Part shown: in pieces, positions 26,293-35,300 of the stretch
Numbering within the stretch: the stretch's first letter is position 1
How the letters are laid out: every line of letters starts with the position of its first letter
From: CAYSCW01 sp964449165
Lineage (GTDB): Bacteria > Acidobacteriota > Aminicenantia > Aminicenantales > Aminicenantaceae
Direction of reading: 5' to 3'
Length of the DNA: 64,000 bases
NCBI GenBank assembly: GCA_964449165.1
Contig: CAYVAT010000005.1
Location: 62,001-126,000, forward strand
Notes under the pieces: generated by a model
Told to the model about the DNA's origin: nothing
What the model saw: the letters and a program-made list of their open reading frames with translations, nothing else
The model's database searches: none
Position numbers and translations under genes: made by a program

Positions 26293-26671
26293 CTTCCTCG
26301 CCTTTTTGCTTTTGTATTTCCTCCTCGATCATTTTTTGAATGGCTTCCAGTTCCTCAAGGTTCATGTCTTTATCCCTGGCAAAGAAGGAGACCATTTCTT
26401 CAAAGGAATTGCTGAAGTAATTTTTCATGATGCTTCTCAGGTAGGCTTTTGTGTATTCTTCCTTGGAAATAAGGGGGTAATATTGATGGGCGTTTCCGTA
26501 AGCCTTGTGGGAGACGAATCCTTTCTTCTCCAGGATTCTGATGATGGTGGAGACAGTGTTGTAGGCTGGTTTAGGTTGAGGCAGATATTCGATGATATCT
26601 TTGACGAAGCCCTTTCCCACCTTCCATAGGATCTGCATGATTTGTTCCTCGGCTTTGGTAAGTTGTTTCAT
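26285..26671 (-). CDS. BlaI/MecI-family transcriptional repressor
   Basis: 128 residues from ATG 26671 (MKQLTKAEEQIMQILWKVG), the usual start of the family. An upstream in-frame ATG (26689) lies before the expected transcription start. The winged-helix domain (about 1-75) includes KPAYNTVSTIIRILEKKGFVSHKA, the recognition-helix region. The C-terminal helical part (FSNSFEEMVSFFARDKDMNLEELEAIQ) is for dimerisation and contains the region cleaved by BlaR1-type sensors. It represses its own operon from the two dyads at 26688-26723. No beta-lactamase gene is adjacent, so the regulated response is not known. Confidence 0.92.
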   Translation of the reverse strand: MKQLTKAEEQIMQILWKVGKGFVKDIIEYLPQPKPAYNTVSTIIRILEKKGFVSHKAYGNAHQYYPLISKEEYTKAYLRSIMKNYFSNSFEEMVSFFARDKDMNLEELEAIQKMIEEEIQKQKGEEDE

Positions 26672-26680
26672 GGCGCTTAC

Positions 26681-26709
26681 AATATACAACTAACCATTTA
26701 GTTTGTCAA
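26681..26709 (-). promoter_or_regulatory. blaI-blaR1 promoter
   Basis: On the minus strand TTGACA (26709-26704), exactly 17 bases, then TATATT (26686-26681). The transcript would start near 26674, leaving a leader of about three bases before the ATG at 26671, so the mRNA is nearly leaderless. No ribosome site is seen. Confidence 0.7.
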
Positions 26710-26723
26710 CTAATAAATTAGTT
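26688..26723. promoter_or_regulatory. Two tandem BlaI-type operators
   Basis: AACTAACCATTTAGTT (26688-26703) and AACTAATAAATTAGTT (26708-26723) are both AACTAA-N4-TTAGTT with perfect 6-bp arms. Their starts are exactly 20 bp apart, two helical turns. The first fills the spacer of the blaI promoter and the second overlaps the -35 from upstream. Confidence 0.8.
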
Positions 26724-27013
26724 CTTTTATTGCCAGTCCTCCTTTCTTATTAATTAATACATCGTTTTAAGCAGTATCGTTGCGTTGTTGAAGTGATTGA
26801 ATGTAAATGCGGGGATATTCTTGAGTACAGAAAGATAGAATTTGCTCTTCTCCTTTTATTTCCTTAATTCTTATCATATAATTTTTTGTTTTCCTTTTAT
26901 CAGTATCTTTTTTACCTGCTTCTGTTAGGGCCAGAATTTTTCCGTTGGAATAGAGCTTGAGATGTATGATTTTTCCATCAAGATCCCTTACAGTATTGGA
27001 CTACTCACCATGA
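26724..27013. other. Non-coding gap upstream of the epimerase gene
   Basis: T-rich on the plus strand, with no open frame of note. It leads into the degenerate repeat at 27014-27090. I see no promoter with good hexamers for the epimerase gene. Confidence 0.45.
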
Positions 27014-27090
27014 GCTTCGGATGGGCAGGAACCGCCGCCTTACTATTTAACTGGATGAAATATTATCCCGCATCACGGAAATGGGGATGA
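27014..27090 (+). repeat. Copy 2 of the degenerate dispersed intergenic repeat
   Basis: Colinear with 8926-9000 through GCTTCGG, AACCG, TAACTGGATG and a CATCA core, about two thirds identical by eye. The core here, TCCCGCATCACGGAAATGGGGA, can pair imperfectly as a stem. Confidence 0.4.
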
Positions 27091-27169
27091 TTGCAGGCTT
27101 ATCTTGCGGAGAATTCACTTGATCAGAAGCCAATATTTTAATAAGAGATAAAAGGGGAGAGATTAAACT

Positions 27170-28153
27170 GTGAAGTCGCTGGTGACCGGTGCGACGGGTT
27201 TTATCGGGTCGAATCTGGTCCGCTATCTCTGCAGCCAGAATCATGAGGTGAGAGCGATGGCGCGAGCGACTTCAAATTTATCTGAGCTGGAGGACCTTCC
27301 TGTTGAAATTTGTCATGGTGACATCAGAGATCTTTTCCTTGTCCAGAAAGCAGTGAAAGGATGCGACTTTGTTTTCCACCTGGCCGGTTATGCAAAAAGT
27401 TGGGCCAGGGACTCCAAAATATTCCATGAGGTGAATGTCAAGGGGACTGAAAACGTGCTGAATGCATGCAGAAGAGCTGATGTGAAAAAAGTGGTGATGA
27501 CTTCCACATCCATGACCTTTGGTCCATCCGAAGGAGAGCCGAGAAACGAATTAGGAAAGAGAACAGAGGATTTCTTCTGTGATTATGAAAGAACAAAGTT
27601 TCATGCCGAGAAGCTGGCAGAGAGATTTGTCAAAGCCGGGCTACCAGTCGTTATCGTCCATCCTACACGAGTTTTTGGCCCAGGATTACTCAGCGAGGCG
27701 AATTCTGTAACCCGAATGATAAAACTTTATTTAAAGCGAAAATGGCGCTTGATACTGGCGGATGGCAATACTGTCGGGAATTACGCCTTTATTGAGGATA
27801 TTGTCCGTGGCCATTGGCTTACCCTTCAGAAAGGTCAGCCAGGAGAAAAATATATACTGGGCGGAGAAAGTCTGACTTATAACCGGTTTTTTGAGGTATT
27901 GGCAAAATTGTCCGATCGCCATTACAGGATGATCCATGTGCCTGCCTGGATGGCATTGGCCTTTTCAAGAATAGAAGATTTACTTGCCCATGTGCTTGGA
28001 ATTTATCCGCTGATAACATCCCAGTGGGTGAGAATATTCATTAAAGACTGGGACTTTACTTCAAGAAAGGCAGAAAAGGAGCTGGGCTATCGGATCACTC
28101 CCTTCGAAGAAGCATTGCGAAAAACGCTGAATTGGATAGATGGAAAAGGATAA
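27170..28153 (+). CDS. NAD(P)-dependent epimerase/dehydratase, extended SDR family
   Basis: 327 residues. The Rossmann start is VTGATGFIGSNLVRYL (residues 4-19), followed by VDFVFHLAGYAKSWARDS-type strands and the catalytic pair in DYERTKFHAEK (Tyr-x3-Lys). The C-terminal half (RVFGPGLLSEANSVTRMI, YILGGESLTYNRFFEVLAKLS) forms the substrate-binding lobe. Closest in pattern to dihydroflavonol reductase/hopanoid-associated sugar epimerase-like enzymes; the substrate cannot be fixed from sequence. GTG start with an AGGGGAGA ribosome site. Stand-alone gene. Confidence 0.88.
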   Translation: MKSLVTGATGFIGSNLVRYLCSQNHEVRAMARATSNLSELEDLPVEICHGDIRDLFLVQKAVKGCDFVFHLAGYAKSWARDSKIFHEVNVKGTENVLNACRRADVKKVVMTSTSMTFGPSEGEPRNELGKRTEDFFCDYERTKFHAEKLAERFVKAGLPVVIVHPTRVFGPGLLSEANSVTRMIKLYLKRKWRLILADGNTVGNYAFIEDIVRGHWLTLQKGQPGEKYILGGESLTYNRFFEVLAKLSDRHYRMIHVPAWMALAFSRIEDLLAHVLGIYPLITSQWVRIFIKDWDFTSRKAEKELGYRITPFEEALRKTLNWIDGKG

Positions 28154-28172
28154 CTCCTGAAGGTACAATAGA

Positions 28173-28210
28173 GTAAAACATCTTCACTCATCACAGGAAT
28201 GAGGGAGCTA
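28173..28210 (+). repeat. Copy 3 (partial) of the degenerate dispersed repeat
   Basis: Contains the 17-base core AACATCTTCACTCATCA identical to 8970-8986. Here the core makes a clean small stem, CTCAT-cacagga-ATGAG. The upstream half of the element is missing. Confidence 0.35.
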
Positions 28211-28237
28211 TCTCAGTCATTTCCGCCATTTCAGAGA

Positions 28238-28266
28238 TTGAACTTCCGCGCTAGTTGTGATAAAAG
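28238..28266 (+). promoter_or_regulatory. Possible promoter of the prolyl oligopeptidase gene
   Basis: TTGAAC (28238-28243), 17 bases, TAAAAG (28261-28266). A moderate match. A transcript from here would carry the hairpin at 28297-28318 in its leader. Confidence 0.3.
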
Positions 28267-28296
28267 AAGTAATTTCAGAGGATATTCTGAATCAAT

Positions 28297-28318
28297 AAAG
28301 AGGGAATTTACCCTCTTT
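28297..28318 (+). promoter_or_regulatory. Perfect 8-bp leader hairpin before the ribosome site
   Basis: AAAGAGGG (28297-28304), loop AATTTA, CCCTCTTT (28311-28318), followed by TA and directly by the AAAGGAGG ribosome site of the next gene. It could be a terminator of upstream transcription, an attenuator, or a structure shielding the ribosome site. Confidence 0.5.
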
Positions 28319-28332
28319 TAAAGGAGGAAGAG

Positions 28333-30468
28333 ATGCAAAAAAAGAATTTTGTGCTGATTATTTTAGCACTCATGCTTATCCTCCCTTCTTGTCAGAGGGA
28401 GGCAGGGGAAAATCTTCAAGCTCAGTTAGAATATCCGGAAACCAGGAAGGTCGACCAGATAGACGATTATTTTGGCACCAAGGTCGAAGACCCATATCGT
28501 TGGATGGAGAATCTGAATGATCCTGATGTAAAGCAATGGATAGAGGAAGAGAATACAGTCACCTTTTCCTATCTGGAGAATATTCCTTTCAGAGAGAAGA
28601 TGCGCCAGAGAGTCACCGAGATATACAACTATCCCAAGTATTCATCTCCTTTCAGGGCAGGAGATTATTACTTTTTCTACAAGAATGATGGGTTGCAGAA
28701 TCAGTATGTGATTTATATCCAGAAAGGGCTGGATGGAGAAGCGCAGGTTTTCGTCGACCCCAACAAGCTGTCAGAGGATGGTACTACGAGGATTGGTCTG
28801 GTGGGTTTTTCCAATGACAATCGTTACGTGACCATAGCCAGGTCTGAGGCAGGGTCTGATTGGGTGGAACTCAGGGTTATGGAGGTCGAAACCAAAAAAG
28901 AACTCAGCGACAGAATCCAGTGGGTTAAATTCTCTGGTGCTTCCTGGCATGGCAATGGATTCTATTACAGCGGATATGAGAAGCCGGAAGAGGACAAAGA
29001 GCTATCGGCCAGAAATAAGTATCAGAAAATTTATTATCATAAGCTGGGAGATCCTCAGACGAAAGATAATCTCATCTACGAGGATCGAGAACATCCGCTG
29101 CGCTATTTCGGTGTGGATGTGACCGAAGGTGAAGAATATATGTTTTTATACATATCCGAAGGAACCCATGGTGTCGAGATCTATTATAAAAACCTTTCAG
29201 CGAAAGATAGTGATTTTAAACCTCTGATCCAGGGCTTTGAATACGATAGTTATGTCATCGATAATGTGGGTGACAAATTCCTGGTCTACACAAATGCCGA
29301 AGCTCCCGATTATAAAGTCGTTCTTATCGATCCCCAGAATCCGGGAAAAGAGAATTGGAAAACCGTCGTCCCTGAGAAGCCAGAAGTTTTGAACAGCGCC
29401 TCCAGCGCAGGAAACCAGCTGTTTTGTCGATACCTGAAGGATGCCCGTACAGAGGTCTATCAGTATGATATGGCGGGAAAGCTTATCAGGGAGATTGAAC
29501 TGCCAGCGCTGGGAACGGCAAGGGGTTTTTCGGCAAAGAGAGAGGACAAGATTCTCTTTTATACTTTTACCTCTTTCACATTCCCTCCCGTCATCTACAA
29601 ATATGATATTGCAAACGGAAAGTCGGAGATTTTCCGTAAGACTGAAATTGATTTCAATCCAGAGGATTATGTCTCCAAACAGGTCTTTTACCAAAGCAAA
29701 GATGGAGCCAGAGTTCCTATGTTCATCATTCACAAGAAAGGATTGGAATTGGACGGCAATAATCCGACTTATCTCTATGCATATGGAGGGTTCAACATCA
29801 GCATGCTTCCCTCCTTCAATTCCTCCATCATCGTCCTCCTTGAGAATGGCGGTGTGTATGCCATGCCAAATATCCGTGGAGGAGGCGAATATGGTGAAGA
29901 GTGGCATAGAGCAGGAATGCTTCTCAACAAGCAGAATGTCTTCGATGATTTCATCGCTGCTGCCGAGTATCTGATTGCGGAGAAATACACTTCCCGAGAG
30001 AAGCTGGCTATTGCTGGAGCATCCAACGGCGGTTTGCTAGTAGGTGCTTGTATGACCCAGCGGCCGGATCTATACAGGGTGGCTTTCCCAGCGGTCGGCG
30101 TCATGGATATGCTACGTTACCACAAATTCACAGTTGGCTGGGGATGGAATGTGGAATACGGCTCAAGCGACGATGAAGTGAACTTCAAGAACCTTTATTC
30201 CTATTCTCCGCTTCACAGCATTAAAGAGGGAGCCTCTTACCCTGCTACACTTGTGACCACAGCTGATCACGATGACCGGGTAGTACCGGCCCATTCTTAT
30301 AAGTTTATTGCCACATTGCAGGAGAAGCATAGAGGCACAAATCCCGTTCTTATCAGGATCGAAACCAGGTCTGGTCATGGCGCAAGCAACACGACCAAGA
30401 GAATCGAAGAGACCGCAGATAAGTGGGCCTTCATGTTCTACAACATGGGAATCAAGGTCAAATACTAG
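28333..30468 (+). CDS. Prolyl oligopeptidase family serine peptidase (S9A), lipoprotein
   Basis: 711 residues. A lipoprotein signal with lipobox LPSC (about residue 18) anchors it in the envelope. The N-terminal strand YPETRKVDQIDDYFGTKVEDPYRWMENL is the S9A hallmark. A seven-bladed propeller (about 95-430) follows, then the catalytic alpha/beta-hydrolase with AYGGFNISMLPSFN, GGGEYGEEWHRAG, the nucleophile in GASNGGLLVGA (Ser564), the acid in TADHDDRVVPAHSYK and the His in TRSGHGAS. It cleaves short peptides after proline. AAAGGAGG ribosome site before the ATG. It is complete and at the usual family length. Confidence 0.95.
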   Translation: MQKKNFVLIILALMLILPSCQREAGENLQAQLEYPETRKVDQIDDYFGTKVEDPYRWMENLNDPDVKQWIEEENTVTFSYLENIPFREKMRQRVTEIYNYPKYSSPFRAGDYYFFYKNDGLQNQYVIYIQKGLDGEAQVFVDPNKLSEDGTTRIGLVGFSNDNRYVTIARSEAGSDWVELRVMEVETKKELSDRIQWVKFSGASWHGNGFYYSGYEKPEEDKELSARNKYQKIYYHKLGDPQTKDNLIYEDREHPLRYFGVDVTEGEEYMFLYISEGTHGVEIYYKNLSAKDSDFKPLIQGFEYDSYVIDNVGDKFLVYTNAEAPDYKVVLIDPQNPGKENWKTVVPEKPEVLNSASSAGNQLFCRYLKDARTEVYQYDMAGKLIREIELPALGTARGFSAKREDKILFYTFTSFTFPPVIYKYDIANGKSEIFRKTEIDFNPEDYVSKQVFYQSKDGARVPMFIIHKKGLELDGNNPTYLYAYGGFNISMLPSFNSSIIVLLENGGVYAMPNIRGGGEYGEEWHRAGMLLNKQNVFDDFIAAAEYLIAEKYTSREKLAIAGASNGGLLVGACMTQRPDLYRVAFPAVGVMDMLRYHKFTVGWGWNVEYGSSDDEVNFKNLYSYSPLHSIKEGASYPATLVTTADHDDRVVPAHSYKFIATLQEKHRGTNPVLIRIETRSGHGASNTTKRIEETADKWAFMFYNMGIKVKY

Positions 30469-30552
30469 TCCTGAGTGATTGACTGAGTTTGTCACCTTTT
30501 TAACACCATAGATAGAGGATGGCATTCGTCCCGAAGCTTCATTTTTAATTGA

Positions 30553-31113
30553 CTAGGTGTTTTTTGGTTCGGTGAGCTTCGTGCCGCAATGGGGGCAAAT
30601 CTTCCAGCTTTTTTCAACGGGTTGCCTGCATCCAGGACAGACGAGCTGCAGCCGCGCTCCACAATGGGGACAGAAAGCGAAATTCAACTCTACTGGTTTT
30701 TGACATTCCGGACAAGGCTTTGTGGGTGGGGCACTCTTGATGGAAGGCAAAACATCAGAGCGAACAATGAGGTAGATCAGCAGTCCTATAAGATTGCCGA
30801 TGAAGACAAGCAATGCCCATAAAACCCCGTTCATGCTCCGCCGTTCAGCATCACGGTAAACCCAGACTATAACGAGTATCCAGAGAGCTAGAAGAGCAAA
30901 AGAAAGGATAGAGATGAAGGTAAACTTGAAGAAGCCAAAAGGACCAAAATCAATCCCACCAATATTAGGCAATTTTGGTGTACAGATTACCTTGGAGATT
31001 CCTGGAAAGATCCCAAAAGGCGCTAAAATCAAGGGAGTTAAACGAAGGGCAAGTATGAGAATAAGGACTACCAGAAGGATAAGCCCGATTGTTTTTCCTG
31101 TTGAAGTTGCCAT
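30553..31113 (-). CDS. Membrane protein with two C-terminal zinc ribbons
   Basis: 186 residues. Two or three membrane helices are visible (about 8-30, 50-75 and 85-108). Between the second and third is VYRDAERRSMNGVLWALLVF, reminiscent of small phospholipase-D N-terminal-type (PLDc_N) membrane segments. The C-terminus has two zinc ribbons: CPECQKPVELNFAFCPHCG and CPGCRQPVEKSWKICPHCG. AGGAGG ribosome site before the ATG. It lies 58 bases after the anti-sigma gene on the same strand and is probably the last gene of ECF operon 1. The role is not known. Confidence 0.7.
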   Translation of the reverse strand: MATSTGKTIGLILLVVLILILALRLTPLILAPFGIFPGISKVICTPKLPNIGGIDFGPFGFFKFTFISILSFALLALWILVIVWVYRDAERRSMNGVLWALLVFIGNLIGLLIYLIVRSDVLPSIKSAPPTKPCPECQKPVELNFAFCPHCGARLQLVCPGCRQPVEKSWKICPHCGTKLTEPKNT

Positions 31114-31171
31114 CTCAAACCTCCTCTTTCATGCCTTTTTATCCTGGCCTGGCATGAAATCAATATGTGAT

Positions 31172-31684
31172 CTATAATGCATTGATGCTCTTGTTATGGG
31201 GTTCGAAGCCCTGATTTTTCATTCGATATTTCTGGAGAAGAATCGGTGAAAAACAGAGCATCACCGCGTTTTGAATCACCAAAACCAAAACTCCGACCAG
31301 AGGAAGTGGAAGGGGCTGATCTGAAGTCAGTCCCGTTATTAAAGGCAGCGTCAATATCAACGTCAAAACGGTAAGAGATACAAGCGCTACCCAGATATAG
31401 ACGGGTATGGCAGGCGTGTGGATTCGAGTGCTGGTTTTTTCTTCTGGGTATAGAGACTTCCCCATCTGAACATGACAAAGATGCCGAGTGCGGCTTTCTA
31501 CCTCGACGGAGGGGGAAGGGGGAGTTATTTCCTCGAGGTATGCACGGATTTTTTCCAAATCCTTCTGGAACTTTTGGCATCGGGGACATCGTGCTAAATG
31601 CTTTTCGATTCGTTTCCTTTGTTCTTCATTTAAATCTTGCTCAGATGAGTCGATGACCAATCGCTCAATGTTTTGACATTTCAT
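31172..31684 (-). CDS. Anti-sigma factor with zinc-finger domain (ECF operon 1)
   Basis: 170 residues. The cytoplasmic N-terminus has the zf-HC2 pattern H-LAR-C-PR-C (HLARCPRCQKF, about 29-39), which clamps the cognate sigma. Two membrane helices follow (about 95-118 and 124-150). It lies directly after the ECF sigma gene (15-base gap), with a GGAGGG ribosome site. This is the standard membrane-bound anti-sigma; the short region outside the membrane gives no clue to the signal. Confidence 0.82.
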   Translation of the reverse strand: MKCQNIERLVIDSSEQDLNEEQRKRIEKHLARCPRCQKFQKDLEKIRAYLEEITPPSPSVEVESRTRHLCHVQMGKSLYPEEKTSTRIHTPAIPVYIWVALVSLTVLTLILTLPLITGLTSDQPLPLPLVGVLVLVIQNAVMLCFSPILLQKYRMKNQGFEPHNKSINAL

Positions 31685-31699
31685 CTTACTCCCTCCATG

Positions 31700-32308
31700 T
31701 CATGAGTTTGATTTTGGCTTATAATCTGCCAAGTCTCCCTGAAGACGCTTAACCGCCCGGTACATCAAAGACTTGACCGTGCCCAAGGGAATTTTGAGAA
31801 TCTCACCGATCTCTGATTGCTTGAAGCCCTCCATTTCCTTGAGAATGAAGACGAGACGCTGCTTGCGTGGCAATCTCGACAGTGCTAGAGAAATGGTCCT
31901 GCCTATCTCCAGATTACCCAGTTCATTTATTCGGCTTGATGGTGTTCTTTCCGGATGATTAAAGGAATCCTTGCCTGCCTGGTGCAAGGTCGTAGATTTT
32001 TCCCGAAGGAACAGCCGTCTTATTCTCTGTTTTCGCAACATGTCCCGATGCAAGTTGACTGTGATGGTGAAAATCCAAGTTTTAAAAGTATGGAGGTCGG
32101 CTTTCTCGCGCCAATATTTCACCACACGGAGCCAGGTCTCCTGGAAAAGGTCTTCTGCCTCCCCGCTGTTTCTGGTCAAATAAAAGGCGAAACCGTAAAC
32201 AGGTGATTTGTATTTCTGGTACAGATTATCGAAAAGCAAGGTGTCTGATTGTATTCCCTTGTCTTCCACCTTGCCGCAATCGGCACTCATAACCATCTCT
32301 AGCGCCAT
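31700..32308 (-). CDS. ECF-family RNA polymerase sigma factor (operon 1)
   Basis: 202 residues. Sigma region 2 is visible as LYQKYKSPVYGFAFYLTRNSGEAEDLFQETWLRVVKYW and KTWIFTITVNLHRDMLRKQRI. Region 4 is AIS-type LSRLPRKQRLVFILKEMEGFKQSEIGEILKIPLGTVKSLMYRAVKRLQ. An Arg-rich linker joins them. A GAAC-N16-CGTC element just upstream suggests it drives its own operon. Starts at 32296 or 32290 are also possible since the first ATG has a poorly spaced GAGG. It heads the sigma/anti-sigma/zinc-ribbon operon. Confidence 0.92.
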   Translation of the reverse strand: MALEMVMSADCGKVEDKGIQSDTLLFDNLYQKYKSPVYGFAFYLTRNSGEAEDLFQETWLRVVKYWREKADLHTFKTWIFTITVNLHRDMLRKQRIRRLFLREKSTTLHQAGKDSFNHPERTPSSRINELGNLEIGRTISLALSRLPRKQRLVFILKEMEGFKQSEIGEILKIPLGTVKSLMYRAVKRLQGDLADYKPKSNS

Positions 32309-32325
32309 CCTGCCTCAATAGACAA

Positions 32326-32349
32326 GACGTTTGAGACACGAAAAAGTTC
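32326..32349 (-). promoter_or_regulatory. ECF-type promoter of operon 1
   Basis: On the minus strand GAAC (32349-32346), 16 bases, CGTC (32329-32326), the classic ECF -35/-10 pair. It lies 18 bases before the sigma-factor ATG, so it is a candidate autoregulated promoter. Confidence 0.55.
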
Positions 32350-32395
32350 TAGTCGGGATTAATAGTCTATTGGAGTTGCTAATTTTTAGAGTTAC

Positions 32396-35300
32396 TTATT
32401 TTTTCTTGACAGCCTTTTTCGGATAGACAGGTTTCTTCAGCTTTTTTGGAGGATTCTTTTCAAGTAGGTCGAGTATAACTTCTACAGCTTTCTCCAGCTG
32501 TGGATCCCCACCTGAGACCATCTCATGAGGCTTGTTCTCGATATCATAATCAGGGTCTACGCCGTAGCCTTCGACATCCCACTGGCCTTGAGTATTCCAT
32601 AACCCAAAGCTCGGTGCTGAAACAAAACCGCCGTCGATAGGCATTGGATTACCGCTCATGCCTATCAAACCACCCCATGTTCTCTTTCCAACCAGCGGTC
32701 CAAGCCCTGCTTTGCGGAAATAGTAAGGGAAAGCGTCGCCACCAGAACCTGCCCATTGATTGATCAGCATCACCTTCGGACCATCCTGAGCGAAAAATGG
32801 AGTTCGCCAATCCCGTTGATCCCGGCGCCCCCAGTAGTTGTAGATCGGCCGATTCAACAACTCGATGAAGCGATCAGGAATTTGACCTCCGCTGTTGAAT
32901 CTCTCGTCGATGATCAAGCCCTCCTTCATGATCTGGGGAGTAAACTGGCGGACCAGTTCATTCTGGCCGTTAATGCTCGTGTCTGGAACATAGATATAGC
33001 CCACTCGGCCGCTTGTCGCCTCATCCACCTTTCGTCTGTTGCTTTCTATCCAGGCGAGGTTGCGGAGCCGGGATTCACTGGATAAAGGCTTGACAAGCAC
33101 CTCCTGGGCGCCTTCTTTGTTAGGAGTGGAATTCACAGTCAGGGATACGACCTCCCCGGCGAGACCTTGAAAAGCAGCCCACGGATCCTTCGATGTGTCA
33201 AGAGGCTGACCGTTGACCGCCAAGAGGTAGTCTCCTTTTTTGACCTGTATACCCGGATCTCGGAGAGGCGAACGTACCTCCACATCCCAGGGTGCACCCT
33301 CATAAATTTTTTTGATCCTGTAAGCATTATTCTGATTATCCAGCTCAAAATCACAGCCCAACAGGCCCACCGAAATCCGCTTTGCCCGTTCTGTATCCCC
33401 TCCTCCGACATAACTGTGGGAAGAATTGAGTTCGGCTATCATTTCGCCGATCACATAATTCAAGTCTACACGGTCGACCACGTAAGGAATGAGAGCTCCG
33501 TAACGCTTCTTGATGGCCATCCAATCCACGCCATGCATATCAGGGTCATAGAAGAAATCTCGCTCTATTCGCCAGGCTTCGTTGAAAATCTGCCGCCATT
33601 CTTTCCTGGGGTTGATCCAAGATCTCATCTTTCCCACGGCAATCTTGCCATCTCCGACTTTTTTTCCCGGGGCAAGATCGATAATGCCAAAAGCATTTTT
33701 ACTTACATAGATGACTTTCTTTCCATCAGCCGAAATTTCAAAGGTATCGATTCCCGAGATGATCGTCTTCTCCTCGAGTTTATCAAAATCATAGTAGACC
33801 AATGTCCCGGAAGGAACTCCCGGTTTAGCTGCACCAGAAGCGGGATACCTCAAGAAAACAACTTTTCCCTTCACAGCCCGCAAAGGCCCCACATTCTTGG
33901 CCTCCACAGGTACCTTGACCACTCTTTTCTCGAAGCCTTCGAAATCGATCTTTATTGGTTCTGGCTTCTTTTCTTCTTCTTTCTTTTCCTCCTTTTCAGC
34001 CTTTTTTCCAGGCTTAGAAGGCTTCTCCTCCTCTTTTCCTTTCTCCTCTTCTTCGACTTTCTCCTCATCGCTTCGAGGAGCAAGAAGAGACTTTAAGTCT
34101 TTCCTCAGGGTAGCCACGTAGACATAGCTTGCATTAGGATAGATCCAGGTCGAATCATAATCGCCGTATACGGGCCTGAAGCTACGGTTGGAATAAAAGT
34201 AGAGATACTTTCCTTCGGGATCAAAGACAGGTGAAAAATCGTTATAATAATCACTGGTCAGCTGATACTTCTTTCCCGAATCAGAATCGTAAACCATGAT
34301 TGCCCCGTTCATGTTTGATGTGCGGTTCATATAAGCAAGCCAGCGGCTATCAGGAGACCAGGAATAATTGCCAATTCTAGTCCATTCACCTTTATCAACC
34401 TTTTTCGTCTGGCCATCATCAACATTAATGATGAATAGATTACCCGCCTTATCATTGTAAGCGATCTTCCGGCTATCAGGTGACCAGACGGGGGAGTAGT
34501 AGAATGATGGACTGGGCGTTTTGAGAATACGTGGCTCCCCCTTGCCGTCTGAGCGGCGAAGGTACAATTCGTATTCTCCTGTCGCATCGGAAAAATAGAC
34601 AATCCACTTTCCGTCGGGTGACCAGGCGGGGAATCGCTCGGCCACTCCAGAGCTATTGGTCAGGTTTCGCACGCTGCCATGTTCTGCTGGTACTGTACAG
34701 ATTTCTCCCCGGGCCTCGAAGACAGCTCTCTTTCCTGTTGGTGAGATTCCTCCGGAAGTGATGTTCTTGGAGAGGTTCTTGAGCTGTAGCCTTACATCGG
34801 GCAGATCTGCCGGTACCTGGATGGATAGGAGGCGGGTTTTTTCATCCTGAAGATCTAAAAGATAAAGCTTCCCGCCGTTTTCAAAGACAATATCATCAGG
34901 CCCTAAACTGGGCCATTTCACATCATATTCGGTGAATCGTGTGACTTGGCGCGCTTTTTTACTCTTCAGATCATAGGCCCAGATGTTGAGCTTCTGATTC
35001 TCATCCCGGTCGGAGATGAAATAGATGGTTTCTCCATGCCACATGGGAACAGCGTCCGTGCCTTCAAAATCGGTAATCTTCTCTGAGATATTCTTGGAAA
35101 AATCGTAGAGCCAGATATCCCCGGCCATTCCTCCCCGGTAGCGTTTCCATGTACGGAATTGTCGGTTTATAAATTGGAAGGCTATACGCGTGCTATCGGG
35201 ACTGAAAGAGCCGAGTTCACCATAGGGCAGAGGAAGTGCTTCCGATAAGCCTCCCTTGATAGATTGTTTGAAGAAGCGATGGAAACGGTAGGAAGGGCTG

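Noticed and set aside
33167..34096. A 309-codon plus-strand frame
   Set aside because: Lies entirely antisense to the tricorn gene, whose domain content is unmistakable.
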